DNA of 64,000 nt, from NCBI RefSeq assembly GCF_012979535.1, contig NZ_CP053015.1:1302001-1366000 (forward strand). The letters run 5' to 3'. The notes under the pieces are model-generated. The model had not been told where the DNA came from, did not search any database, and was given only the letters and a program-made list of their open reading frames with translations. This document shows positions 8,547 to 17,227 of this stretch, in pieces (position 1 is the stretch's first letter; the number at the start of each line of letters is the position of its first letter). The stretch comes from Sphingomonas lacunae (GTDB lineage Bacteria > Pseudomonadota > Alphaproteobacteria > Sphingomonadales > Sphingomonadaceae). Position numbers and translations under genes: made by a program.

Positions 8547-8992
8547 CCAACGGTTCCGCGAAGACGCCAAAGGGCCCTGTAGCAGTCTATGGCACTTTGC
8601 GTCCCGGTGGGCGGGCCTATGCCGCGTTTCATCTTGCCGAACGCACCCGATTCCTCGGGCCGTGTCGCATAGCTGGTCGCATCGTTGATCTGGGAGGGTA
8701 CCCCGGCCTCCTGCCGCCGTCGGAAAAATCATCAACCCAGGTGGCCGCCGATCTGCTTGAGGTGCTCGATCCTGCGCTTTGGTCAGAGCTCGATCATTAT
8801 GAGGGGCCCGATTACGCGCGTGAAACCGTCAGGCTGGCAGAGCCTGATTGCATGGCCAATGTCTGGATCTGGCGCCATGACGCAGGCGATGCACCACCGG
8901 TTCCGGACAATGACTGGACGCTGCGCCAATCAGAAGAGATAGACCCGGCGGATGATCCCGCAAGCCGCGATAGCAGCAGGGGCCGCTGCTGA
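8543..8992 (+). CDS. Gamma-glutamylcyclotransferase-fold protein (AIG2/GGCT family)
   Basis: A 149-residue protein with the family signature VAVYGTLRPGG near the N terminus and the D-H-Y-E-G-x-D-Y motif carrying the conserved glutamate. The fold acts on gamma-glutamyl amines or amino acids and releases 5-oxoproline; whether this member is active is unknown. It starts in the ATGA overlap of the aminotransferase stop, and its own stop overlaps the next ATG (TGATG). The pairing with a glutamate-using aminotransferase fits amino-acid metabolism. Confidence 0.8.
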   Translation: MTNGSAKTPKGPVAVYGTLRPGGRAYAAFHLAERTRFLGPCRIAGRIVDLGGYPGLLPPSEKSSTQVAADLLEVLDPALWSELDHYEGPDYARETVRLAEPDCMANVWIWRHDAGDAPPVPDNDWTLRQSEEIDPADDPASRDSSRGRC

Positions 8993-9465
8993 TGATCGCC
9001 GAAACCATCCAGCTCAGCCTGGTTCCGGCTTTTTTGCTGGTGGCGACGGGGAGCTTCCTCAATGTTGTAACCGGCCGGCTGGCGAGGGTGGTCGACCGCG
9101 CACGAGACCTGCAACAGCGCTATGGTGATACCGAGGGGCTGGAACATGAACGGGTGGTGCGCGAATTGCGGCGGCTCGACCGGCGCATGGGCGTGATCAA
9201 CTGGTCGATTGCGTTGTGCGTTGGCTGCGCCATCGTCGTCTGCATCATGGTGGCAATGCTGTTTGCCGTCGGTAATGGCCGTGACGATCTGGCGACGGCA
9301 GTGGCTGCCGCCTTCATCCTCGCCATGCTGTTGCTCACAGCTGGATTGATCGCCTTTCTTGTCGAAGTCCGCCTCGCCATTCAGACCATCCACGTGCCCC
9401 TTGAGATGCTGGAACGCGAAGGCGCAGAGAAAATCAGGCGTGGTCTCCTGCCGCGCATATATTGA
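8992..9465 (+). CDS. DUF2721 family membrane protein
   Basis: A 157-residue integral membrane protein. A hydrophobic N-terminal segment (SLVPAFLLVATGSFLNVVTGRLARVVDRARDL) is followed by a charged amphipathic stretch and two close transmembrane helices (about residues 75-100 and 105-130), the layout of DUF2721. Function is unknown for the family. Its start overlaps the previous stop by one base, making it the third gene of the aminotransferase set. Confidence 0.75.
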   Translation: MIAETIQLSLVPAFLLVATGSFLNVVTGRLARVVDRARDLQQRYGDTEGLEHERVVRELRRLDRRMGVINWSIALCVGCAIVVCIMVAMLFAVGNGRDDLATAVAAAFILAMLLLTAGLIAFLVEVRLAIQTIHVPLEMLEREGAEKIRRGLLPRIY

Positions 9466-9498
9466 ATGGATAACGGGGCGGGTGTGGCACGGGCAGGC

Positions 9499-10212
9499 TT
9501 AGGCCGCCTGGCGCCAGCGGCCGATCAATGTTCCCTTTGCCCCTCGCCGGTCATGGTCGAACCGCATGGCGGGCCAGCGTTGGCGCCATCGGCGGACGAC
9601 CAGCCGCTCGCCGGGACGGGCCGCATCGTCGAGCAGGATCATGGCCTTGTCGGACAGGCGTGGAAAAAGGCTTTCCGCCGCGCCACGCACCAGCGGATGC
9701 AGCGCCCATGGAGCCCCATCTATAACCAGAAGGTCGATTGCGGCTGGCACATCTTCAAGCTGATACCATAACCCCGGCCAATCACCCGGCGGCGTGCCCA
9801 ATGGCGCATGGCGCATGTCTGCGGCAAGGCCATGACCGGCAAGCCAGCTGCCGGTTGCAGCTGTGAAATTGGCATGCTGGTCATAGCTGATCAGTGGGCC
9901 ACCGCCGTGCAGCGAGAGCGATTTGGCGATGATCAGGCTGCTCGCCCCGCATCCCAGTTCGACTACCACCTGTGGGCGCAGTACTTCGACGGCGTCAGCA
10001 ATGTGCATCAGGAAACGGGTATCGGCTTTCCAGCTGCCAAGGTTGGGCAGGGCGTCTTCTGACAGGCCGAGGCGCTGCAACAGTGCGGCTTTCTCTGTTC
10101 GGCTTCCGCCACGCAACGATCTCAACAGCCACGGCCACTGGATCGCGCCAAAGGCAATGGTCTCGATCCTGTCGCGCAACGAACGCGACAAGATGCCGTC
10201 GTCTCTAGACAA
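9499..10212 (-). CDS. Class I SAM-dependent methyltransferase-like protein
   Basis: A 237-residue protein with the SAM-binding Rossmann motif I VVVELGCGASSLIIAKSL at about residues 82-99, motif II acidic end ISYDQH, and a post-motif aspartate in DLLVIDGAPWALHP. These place it in the class I methyltransferases; substrate unknown. The only in-frame start giving the full N terminus is TTG 10212, with no clear ribosome binding site, so the start is uncertain. It is convergent with the DUF2721 gene. Confidence 0.7.
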   Translation of the reverse strand: MSRDDGILSRSLRDRIETIAFGAIQWPWLLRSLRGGSRTEKAALLQRLGLSEDALPNLGSWKADTRFLMHIADAVEVLRPQVVVELGCGASSLIIAKSLSLHGGGPLISYDQHANFTAATGSWLAGHGLAADMRHAPLGTPPGDWPGLWYQLEDVPAAIDLLVIDGAPWALHPLVRGAAESLFPRLSDKAMILLDDAARPGERLVVRRWRQRWPAMRFDHDRRGAKGTLIGRWRQAA

Positions 10213-10409
10213 CAGACTGGTGGTTTCTCAGCTCGTCATGCGGCGACCTCTCTTTCCGACCCCGTATCACATGTGGCGGGACGCGATGTGACCGGTGCCG
10301 ATCCCTCCACTCCGTCTGTCGCATTTGTCGGGCGGTCTGCTCGCAGACTTTGACAAGTCGGTCGCCGCGCGGCTTTATGGGGGGACAAGAATAAGTGGAG
10401 AGAGACACC

Positions 10410-11738
10410 GTGGCCTACCCCCCAACAGCCACCAGTGGCGTTGCCGCGCCGACTACACCTATGCCAGCCGCGCGGGCCATGCTTTGGGTCCTGTTGCTGG
10501 TTTATATCCTCAACTTCCTCGACCGGCAGATTCTCAACATATTGGCGGAACCCATCAAGGCCGAGCTCGGGCTCAGCGATACGCAGCTAGGCCTGCTTGC
10601 CGGTCCGGCCTTCGCCGTCTTTTACGCTGTCCTCGGCATTCCCATCGCCCGCTATGCCGACAGGGCCTCCACCAACCGGGTGACACTGATTTCCGTATCT
10701 CTCGCCGTCTGGTCATTGATGACCGCATTGTGCGGCTTCGTCGGCAATTTCTGGCAGTTGCTAATGGCCCGCATTGGTGTCGGCGTGGGCGAGGCGGGAT
10801 GCACCCCATCCGCCCACTCGCTGATCGCTGATTCTGTGCCAGCGGAGCGCCGGTCCTCGGCCATCGCCTTTTTCGGCCTTGGCGTGCCGATCGGCAGCCT
10901 GCTCGGCCTGATCATCGGTGGGACCGTCAACGATCTTTACGGCTGGCGAGCCGCTCTTTGGCTGGTCGGAGCGCCCGGCCTGCTGCTCGCGCTCGTCGTG
11001 CCGCTGCTAATCAAGGAACCGCGCAGCCCCGCGTCGCGAGCCGCCGCGCGAGAAGCCGAACGTTCACCCGATCCGTCGGCGCCTGCCAGGCAATCGGTCG
11101 CTTCGGCCATCCGGGAGGCTTTTTCGTCAAAGGCCTTTACCTGGTTGTTCATTGCGGCGTCTGTCACGGCTTTTCTTTCCTATGGAAAGGGATTGTGGAC
11201 GATCAGCTTCTTCATCCGCAGCCATGGCCTGTCGACTACCCAGGCCGGCCTGTCGATGGCAATCGCACTCGGTGTCGCGGGGATCATCGGCACTTGGTTG
11301 GGGGGCAAGATCGCTGACGTCTATGGCACCAAGGACAAACGCCACCTGCTAACCTTCCCGGCCTATGGCATGGCCATTGCCGCGCCGATCCTGTTCCTCG
11401 GTTACACGGTGGAAAGTTGGCAGATCGCGGTGCTGTTGCTCATCGTGCCAACCATTCTCAACGCTGCCTATTATGGCCCCGCCTATGCCTGTGTGCAGGG
11501 GCTCGTGCGTCCCGAACTTCGGTCAGTGGCTGCGTCAATGGTCGTTTTTGGCCAGAACCTAATCGGTCTTGGTGCCGGGCCGCTCGCTTTTGGCATGTTA
11601 TCCGACTATCTCCAGCCTGTGGCCGGACAGGAAAGTGTCCGCTGGGTCCTCTATGGCGCTGCCTGGCTGGGCCTGATCCCGGCCTTCTTCTTCTGGCGTG
11701 CCAGTTTGCTGCTCGGCAAGGAGATGAAGAGCGGCTGA
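10410..11738 (+). CDS. MFS transporter, spinster-like
   Basis: A 442-residue major facilitator with 12 predicted membrane helices. The first helix holds YILNFLDRQILNILAEPIK, followed by the G-x-L-A-G-P-x-F-A-V-F-Y-A motif and GVGVGEAGCTPSAHSLIAD, typical of the spinster-like group common in sphingomonads. A soluble loop rich in Ala, Arg and Glu (about 205-235) separates the halves. Substrate unknown. GTG 10410 is preferred because GGAGAGAG lies at 10397-10404; an in-frame GTG at 10395 overlaps that site. Confidence 0.85.
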   Translation: MAYPPTATSGVAAPTTPMPAARAMLWVLLLVYILNFLDRQILNILAEPIKAELGLSDTQLGLLAGPAFAVFYAVLGIPIARYADRASTNRVTLISVSLAVWSLMTALCGFVGNFWQLLMARIGVGVGEAGCTPSAHSLIADSVPAERRSSAIAFFGLGVPIGSLLGLIIGGTVNDLYGWRAALWLVGAPGLLLALVVPLLIKEPRSPASRAAAREAERSPDPSAPARQSVASAIREAFSSKAFTWLFIAASVTAFLSYGKGLWTISFFIRSHGLSTTQAGLSMAIALGVAGIIGTWLGGKIADVYGTKDKRHLLTFPAYGMAIAAPILFLGYTVESWQIAVLLLIVPTILNAAYYGPAYACVQGLVRPELRSVAASMVVFGQNLIGLGAGPLAFGMLSDYLQPVAGQESVRWVLYGAAWLGLIPAFFFWRASLLLGKEMKSG

Positions 11739-11761
11739 TCCAGGGCCGCGATCCCCCTGCC

Positions 11762-13051
11762 TCAATCGGTGAAGGGGTCGCGGATCAGGATGGTGTCCTC
11801 GCGTTCGGGACTGGTCGAAACGAGAGCGATCGGCGTTTCGATCAACTCCTGCACGCGCTGGATATATTTGATCGCCTGCGCCGGCAGGTCGGCATAGCTG
11901 CGCGCACCTGCGGTTGTTTCCTGCCAGCCGGGCATCTCCTCATAGATGGGCTCGACGGCGGCCTGATCAGCCGCATGGCTGGGGTAATAGTCGAGCACCT
12001 GTCCACGCAGGCGATAGCCGGTGCAGATGCGGATCGTCTCGAACCCATCGAGCACGTCAAGCTTGGTCAGCGCGATGCCGGTCACGCCCGATACGGCACA
12101 GGCCTGTCGCACCAGCACGGCATCAAACCAGCCACAGCGGCGCTTGCGTCCGGTGACAGTGCCAAATTCATGGCCGCGCTCGCCGAGCCGCTGACCGATT
12201 TCGTCGTCCAGTTCGGTCGGGAACGGACCTGAACCGACGCGGGTCGTATAAGCCTTGGCGATGCCCAGCACGAAGCCGATGGCGCTGGGGCCAAGGCCCG
12301 ACCCGCTGGCCGCTGTGCCCGAAACGGTGTTCGAGCTGGTGACGAAGGGATAGGTGCCATGGTCAATGTCGAGCAGCACGCCCTGTGCGCCCTCGAACAG
12401 GATGCGGGCACCGGCCTTGCGCACCTGATTCAGGCGCTTCCACACCGGCTGCGCATATTGAAGGACAAAGTCGGCAATCCCGCCAAGGTCGGCGAGCAGC
12501 TTGGCCCGGTCGATCGGCGGCTGACCAAATCCGGCGCGTAGCGCGTCATGGTGCGCGCACAGCCTGTCGATCTGCGGGTCGAGCTGGTCGAGATGAGCAA
12601 GGTCACAGACGCGGATGGCCCGGCGGCCAACCTTGTCCTCATACGCCGGGCCAATGCCGCGCCCTGTCGTGCCGATCTTGCCACTGCCAGCCGCCGCCTC
12701 TCGCAGACCGTCAAGGTCGCGATGGAAGGGGAGGATCAGCGGGCAATTGTCGGCGATGGCAAAATTGTCCGGGGTGATGACGACGCCCTGACCGCGCAGC
12801 TTTTCCACTTCGGCCTGCAAGGCCCAAGGGTCGAGCACGACGCCATTGCCGATGATCGACAGTGTGCCGGTGACGATGCCGGAGGGGAGCAGCGAGAGTT
12901 TATACACATTTTCGCCCACCACCAGCGTATGGCCGGCATTGTGACCGCCCTGGAAACGGACAACGGCATCGGCGCGGCTGGCCAGCCAGTCGACAATCTT
13001 GCCCTTGCCCTCGTCACCCCATTGGGCGCCGATCACCGCGACATTTGCCAT
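11762..13051 (-). CDS. purA: Adenylosuccinate synthetase
   Basis: A 429-residue enzyme that joins IMP and aspartate with GTP, the first committed step to AMP. Motifs include [18 protein letters not shown] at the N terminus, QGGHNAGHT with the catalytic histidine, [12 protein letters not shown], and [17 protein letters not shown] 13051 was chosen over an upstream in-frame codon because GGAGGAG precedes it. Length is normal. The hisZ gene lies upstream on the same strand with an esterase gene placed between them on the other strand. Confidence 0.97.
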   Translation of the reverse strand: MANVAVIGAQWGDEGKGKIVDWLASRADAVVRFQGGHNAGHTLVVGENVYKLSLLPSGIVTGTLSIIGNGVVLDPWALQAEVEKLRGQGVVITPDNFAIADNCPLILPFHRDLDGLREAAAGSGKIGTTGRGIGPAYEDKVGRRAIRVCDLAHLDQLDPQIDRLCAHHDALRAGFGQPPIDRAKLLADLGGIADFVLQYAQPVWKRLNQVRKAGARILFEGAQGVLLDIDHGTYPFVTSSNTVSGTAASGSGLGPSAIGFVLGIAKAYTTRVGSGPFPTELDDEIGQRLGERGHEFGTVTGRKRRCGWFDAVLVRQACAVSGVTGIALTKLDVLDGFETIRICTGYRLRGQVLDYYPSHAADQAAVEPIYEEMPGWQETTAGARSYADLPAQAIKYIQRVQELIETPIALVSTSPEREDTILIRDPFTD

Positions 13052-13069
13052 GGATATGCTCCTCCACCC

Positions 13070-13125
13070 CGCCAAGGTGGATCCTCAACACGCCCTTCGA
13101 CAGGACTCGGCGTGGGGATGGTTCG
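13070..13125. repeat. Degenerate short dispersed repeat with stem CACGCC/GGCGTG
   Basis: The 248-base gap between purA and the esterase contains a segment with the CCCTTCGACAGG core seen in common alphaproteobacterial dispersed repeats, flanked by complementary CACGCC and GGCGTG. Only one copy is in the window, so the call rests on remembered consensus. The rest of the gap holds purA's promoter region and the esterase leader with GAGG before ATG 13300. Confidence 0.3.
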
Positions 13126-13299
13126 TTGGGGCCAAAGGGTGCCCCGGCTGTTGCTGCGCGGATAGTGGGATGGCCCGGTTGGGTCAAGTCGGGACAGGAC
13201 GAAGCGGAAGACAATCATGGCAAAGACTTTCAATCTTGTGCGACATTTGGACTTTAGCCCTGATGCTCGATTGACGCGTAACGACCAGCGAGGACCACC

Positions 13300-14265
13300 A
13301 TGCTCACCCTGTCGCTTGCCCTGATGTTTGCCACTCCAGGATTTGCCGCGGCCGAACCGGCGCAGCCGGCAGCACAGTTGCAACGACGTTCAGGACGCCT
13401 TGGTGGCATGCTCGCGCGGCGACGTGGCGGCGATTCAGAGGCGGGAGCCGGTACTACGGCCCTGCCTCCTGGTTCCACGCTGATCCGCTATGGCAACAGT
13501 GAGGCGCAACGCATCCGCTTCTGGCCGGCTCCTGGCGGCGCAGGCACGGGAAGCCGCCGCCCTCCGCTGGCCATCTATGTCCACGGTGGTGGCTGGCAGC
13601 ATGGCGCACCGGAGATGGTGGCCGAAAAACCTGCGTGGTTTGCGGCACATGGATGGGCCTTTGCCTCTGTCGGCTACCGATTGCTGCCCGAAGCCCCGGT
13701 CGAGGAGCAGGCTGCTGACATCGGACGGGCAATTGTCCGGTTGCGCAGTGAGGCTGCCGAGCACGGTTTTGACCCCGATCGCATCCTGTTGCTCGGTCAC
13801 AGCGCCGGGGCGCACCTTTCGGCTCTGGTGGGTACTGACCCGCGCTATGCAGGTTCGGGCTTTGCAGCAATCCGCGGGGTCATCCCGATAGATGGGGCCG
13901 CTTATGATGTGGTACAGCAGATGCAGGAAGGCGGTCGATTCATGATGCGGCGCACCTATGTCCCCGCCTTTGGCACAGATCCTGTTCGCCAGCGCGCCTT
14001 GTCTCCCACCACCCATTCGGGCGGCCAGGATGCACCCGACTGGCTGATCCTGTTTGATAGCGGCCGCGATGACGCTGTCAGCCAGTCTGCACGGCTGGCC
14101 GGTGGGTTGGAGCGAGCGGGCGCACGCGTCCAGCAGCAGGGCATCCACTTTGACGACCGGAGCGTGATGCAACGACACCGCCGCATGAATGTCGAATTCG
14201 GCACGCCGGGCTATGCGGGCAATGCGTCGGTAGAGGCCTTTATGCGGCGCATCGAGGGACGGTGA
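13300..14265 (+). CDS. Secreted alpha/beta hydrolase (HSL-like esterase)
   Basis: A 321-residue protein with a short signal peptide (LSLALMFATPGFAAAE). The oxyanion motif HGGGW, nucleophile Ser in LLGHSAGAHLSAL, and the late segment with LFDSGRDD (acid) fit the hormone-sensitive-lipase/BD-FAE type esterases. The catalytic histidine is most likely His in MQRHRRMN near the C terminus, which is a less usual context. It probably cleaves esters in the periplasm. Its TGA directly abuts the TGA of convergent hisZ (TGATCA). Confidence 0.8.
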   Translation: MLTLSLALMFATPGFAAAEPAQPAAQLQRRSGRLGGMLARRRGGDSEAGAGTTALPPGSTLIRYGNSEAQRIRFWPAPGGAGTGSRRPPLAIYVHGGGWQHGAPEMVAEKPAWFAAHGWAFASVGYRLLPEAPVEEQAADIGRAIVRLRSEAAEHGFDPDRILLLGHSAGAHLSALVGTDPRYAGSGFAAIRGVIPIDGAAYDVVQQMQEGGRFMMRRTYVPAFGTDPVRQRALSPTTHSGGQDAPDWLILFDSGRDDAVSQSARLAGGLERAGARVQQQGIHFDDRSVMQRHRRMNVEFGTPGYAGNASVEAFMRRIEGR

Positions 14266-15390
14266 TCAGAGACTGACCGCTGCTCCACCTGCCAGCTTGT
14301 GGGTACAGCCCAGCGCTTGCGGGTCATCGCTGTCGGCGAGGGCGGCGATGGTCACCCAGCCTTCGCTGCGCAGACGAGCCGCCGCTGAGACATCATGGCC
14401 GATCGGCAGGAACAGCGCCCTCGCCTCGTTCACCTCGACACCCAGTCCCGCACCGATCAATGGATCGGGATAGAGCGAGAATCCGACCGCCGGTTCAATG
14501 CGGCCATCAGGGTGCGTGATGGCATAGCTGCCGCCACGGCCAATGGTTACCGCATGACCGGCGACGAAGATCGAAAAACCGATCCAGCTTTGATATTCAA
14601 AACCATGTCGTTCGGTCGGGTCAAGCGTGACGGTGACCCGGTCCCCAACGCTCGCCGCGAGCGCCTCCAGCGCGGCAATGCGGCTGGCCAGGACCCCGCC
14701 GGCATCGATGGCGCGCAGCCTGTCAAGCGCCTTGGGGAAGGGGCCGGTAGCGGCAATCAGCGGAAGATACGCCTGTGCCCCCAATCCGGCCAGCGCGCCG
14801 GCATCCTTAGCGTCCAGTTCTGCCTTGACTGCTTCAATCGCATCGGCATCCAGCGGAAAGGCTGTGGCCGCAAGAGTGTCCACCAGATCGGGCAATGTCA
14901 GGTCGACCGTAATGCCCGTGACACCGGCGGCGATCAGCGCGTCGACGGCCACCGTCAGTACTTCGGTAACAGCGGAGAGACTGTCATTGCCGATCAGTTC
15001 GGCGCCGACCTGCATCATTTCCCGGTCGGGCCAGAGGGTCGTCGCGGTCAGTTTCACCACTTGCCCGGCATAGGACAGGCGAAGCGGGCGTGCTGCAGAC
15101 GACAGGCGCGAAGTGGCAATGCGACCGACCTGCCGCGTGATGTCCGGACGAATGGCGAGCGTGCGGCGCGATACGGGATCAGTGAAGCGCAACAGGTCGC
15201 GTGAGGCGGGGTCGTGCGCGTCTCCGGCCAGTGTTTCGCGAAACTCGGCGATCGGCGGAGCGATCCGGCGATAGCCATGGCCGGCCATCGCGTCGATCAG
15301 TGCGCGGGTCACGCGTGAAGCGGCCTCGGCCTCTTCGGGTAGCCGGTCACGCAGGCCTTCGGGCAACAGCTTCGGAGTCGTTCGGGTCAT
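14266..15390 (-). CDS. hisZ: ATP phosphoribosyltransferase regulatory subunit
   Basis: A 374-residue HisRS-like protein without the anticodon-binding domain. The N terminus LLPEGLRDRLPEEA, class II aaRS motif 2 region (LRLSYAGQVVK) and the truncated length identify HisZ, which activates the short HisG in the first step of histidine synthesis. hisG is not in the window; in related genomes it can lie elsewhere. Arg and Glu residues of motif 2 normally used for catalysis are altered, as expected for the regulatory form. Confidence 0.88.
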   Translation of the reverse strand: MTRTTPKLLPEGLRDRLPEEAEAASRVTRALIDAMAGHGYRRIAPPIAEFRETLAGDAHDPASRDLLRFTDPVSRRTLAIRPDITRQVGRIATSRLSSAARPLRLSYAGQVVKLTATTLWPDREMMQVGAELIGNDSLSAVTEVLTVAVDALIAAGVTGITVDLTLPDLVDTLAATAFPLDADAIEAVKAELDAKDAGALAGLGAQAYLPLIAATGPFPKALDRLRAIDAGGVLASRIAALEALAASVGDRVTVTLDPTERHGFEYQSWIGFSIFVAGHAVTIGRGGSYAITHPDGRIEPAVGFSLYPDPLIGAGLGVEVNEARALFLPIGHDVSAAARLRSEGWVTIAALADSDDPQALGCTHKLAGGAAVSL

Positions 15391-15430
15391 GTCGCGACTG
15401 CCTTAATCCAGCAGAATAGCAATGCAAACC

Positions 15431-15480
15431 ATGGCGTGCCCGCACCCCGGAGCGGGAGAGTGGGTGCGGGGGCACGCCAT
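15431..15480. terminator. Long imperfect hairpin between serA and hisZ
   Basis: The left arm ATGGCGTGCCCGCACCC (15431-15447) pairs with 15462-15480 except for two extra G residues in the right arm, with a 14-base loop. It lies downstream of serA and before hisZ on the minus strand. There is no T tract on either strand, so it may act as a factor-assisted terminator, an mRNA-stabilising end or a repeat element rather than a classic intrinsic terminator. Nothing else is seen in the 143-base gap. Confidence 0.5.
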
Positions 15481-15533
15481 GGAACGGCCTTGCGCGGATC
15501 GCTGATGGCCGCGCGGCCGGTTTTGCGGTCCGT

Positions 15534-17117
15534 TCAGAAACGCAGCGCCTTCACCTTCTTCACACCGTCGAGTTGACAGATTGACCAAAGAACCGGTTCG
15601 GGCACCGCGCCATCAACCGACAGCAACAGCACGGCCTCGCCGCCGGCATCGCGGCGACCCAGGTGGAACGTGCCGATATTGACGTCGGCCTGACCCAGTG
15701 CGGAACCCAACCGGCCGATGAAACCCGGCGCGTCGACGTTGACGACGAACAACATGTCGCCATCGAGATCGGCTTCGACCTTGATGCCATGAATCTCGAC
15801 AAGGCGCGGCTCGCCTTTGCCGAAAATGGTGCCGGCTACAGAACGCGAACCGTCCGCGGTCGTCACGGTGATGCGCAACAGCGTCGCATACACGCCTTCA
15901 CGGTCATGGCGCACCTCGCGGACGTCAAGCCCGCGTTCCTTGGCGAGGAACGGTGCGTTGACCATGTTCACCGTGTCAGAATAAACGCGCATCAGTCCGG
16001 CGAGGACAGCGGCAACAATCGGCTTCTGGTTGAGCTGGGCCGCGGCGCCTTCGGTTTCGATGGCGACGCTGGTGATGGCATCGCCTTCCAGTTGGCCGAC
16101 CAGACGGCCGAGCTTTTCCGCCAGCGCCATATAGGGCTTGAGCTTCGGCGCTTCCTCGGCTGACAGGCTCGGCACATTCAGCGCGTTGGTGATGCCGCCA
16201 TTGACCAGATAATCGGACAACTGCTCCGCGACCTGGATCGCGACATTGACCTGCGCCTCGTCGGTCGATGCGCCGAGGTGCGGGGTGCAGATGAAGTTGG
16301 GCGTGCCGAACAGCGGCGAAGCCTTGGCCGGTTCCTCGACAAACACGTCGAGCGCAGCCCCAGCGACATGGCCGCTGTCGAGCGCGTCCTTGAGCGCCGC
16401 TTCGTCGATCAGGCCGCCGCGCGCACAATTGATGATGCGCACGCCCTTCTTCGCCTTGGCGAGATTTTCGCGGGACAGGATGTTACGGGTCTGTTCGGTC
16501 AGCGGGGTGTGCAGCGTTATGAAATCCGCCTTGCCCAGCAGCGTGTCGAGATCAGCCTTTTCAATGCCCAGTTCAACGGCGCGTTCGGCGGACAAGAAGG
16601 GGTCATAGGCGACCACCTTCATCTTCAGGCCGAGCGCGCGGTCGGCAACAATTGAACCGATGTTGCCAGCCCCGATCAGGCCGAGCGTCTTGCCGGTCAG
16701 CTCGACGCCCATGAAGCCGTTCTTGGGCCACAGCCCTTCCTGGGTCTGGGCATTGGCTTCGGGGATTTGCCGGGCGAGGGCGAACATCATGGCGATGGCA
16801 TGTTCGGCGGTGGTGATCGAGTTGCCGAATGGCGTATTCATCACGATCACGCCCTTGGCCGAGGCATAGGGGATGTCGACATTGTCGACGCCGATGCCGG
16901 CGCGGCCGATGACCTTGAGGTTGGTGGCGGCGTCGAGGATCGCCTTGGTCACCTTGGTCGAAGAACGGATGGCGAGGCCATCATAGGCGCCGATCATCGC
17001 GGCCAGTTCTTCCGGCGTCTTGCCGGTGATGACATCGACTTCGCAGCCGCGCTCGCGAAACACCTCGGCGGCGCGGGGGTCCATCTTGTCGGAAATCAGG
17101 ATTTTGGGCTTGGTCAT
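15534..17117 (-). CDS. serA: D-3-phosphoglycerate dehydrogenase, long form
   Basis: A 527-residue enzyme that oxidises 3-phosphoglycerate with NAD as the first step of serine synthesis. It has the NAD-binding GxGxxG (LGLIGAGNIGSIVADRA), the catalytic RGG and HLGAST (His) motifs, an intervening domain, and a C-terminal ACT domain (VNVDAPGFIGRLGSALGQ) expected to bind serine. GAGGAA before ATG 17117 fixes the start; longer in-frame readings run through a repeat. It follows serC on the same strand, forming serC-serA. Confidence 0.95.
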   Translation of the reverse strand: MTKPKILISDKMDPRAAEVFRERGCEVDVITGKTPEELAAMIGAYDGLAIRSSTKVTKAILDAATNLKVIGRAGIGVDNVDIPYASAKGVIVMNTPFGNSITTAEHAIAMMFALARQIPEANAQTQEGLWPKNGFMGVELTGKTLGLIGAGNIGSIVADRALGLKMKVVAYDPFLSAERAVELGIEKADLDTLLGKADFITLHTPLTEQTRNILSRENLAKAKKGVRIINCARGGLIDEAALKDALDSGHVAGAALDVFVEEPAKASPLFGTPNFICTPHLGASTDEAQVNVAIQVAEQLSDYLVNGGITNALNVPSLSAEEAPKLKPYMALAEKLGRLVGQLEGDAITSVAIETEGAAAQLNQKPIVAAVLAGLMRVYSDTVNMVNAPFLAKERGLDVREVRHDREGVYATLLRITVTTADGSRSVAGTIFGKGEPRLVEIHGIKVEADLDGDMLFVVNVDAPGFIGRLGSALGQADVNIGTFHLGRRDAGGEAVLLLSVDGAVPEPVLWSICQLDGVKKVKALRF

Positions 17118-17132
17118 GGCTTTTTCCTCGTT

Positions 17133-17215
17133 ATTCCCGCGAAGGCGGGAATCCATCCGGCCACATCGCGGTTTGGGAAATGTCAGGTGATGGCTCCCCG
17201 CCTTCGCGGGGATGA
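17133..17215. repeat. Inverted pair of REP-like hairpin repeats between serC and serA
   Basis: Two copies of the core CCCGCGAAGGCGGG or its complement lie at 17133-17155 and 17194-17215 in opposite orientation. Each can fold alone, and the pair can form a larger stem. Such repeats occur in many places in alphaproteobacterial genomes and produce a spurious VIPAKAG-type reading frame, as seen here upstream of serA. Located in the 110-base serC-serA spacer, they could tune the relative mRNA level of the two genes. Confidence 0.7.
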
Positions 17216-17227
17216 CCGGATCAATAT

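Noticed and set aside
10213..10409. The 197-base gap before the MFS gene as a possible hidden gene
   Set aside because: No frame with a start and a coding look is present beyond short fragments. It probably holds only divergent promoter sequence.
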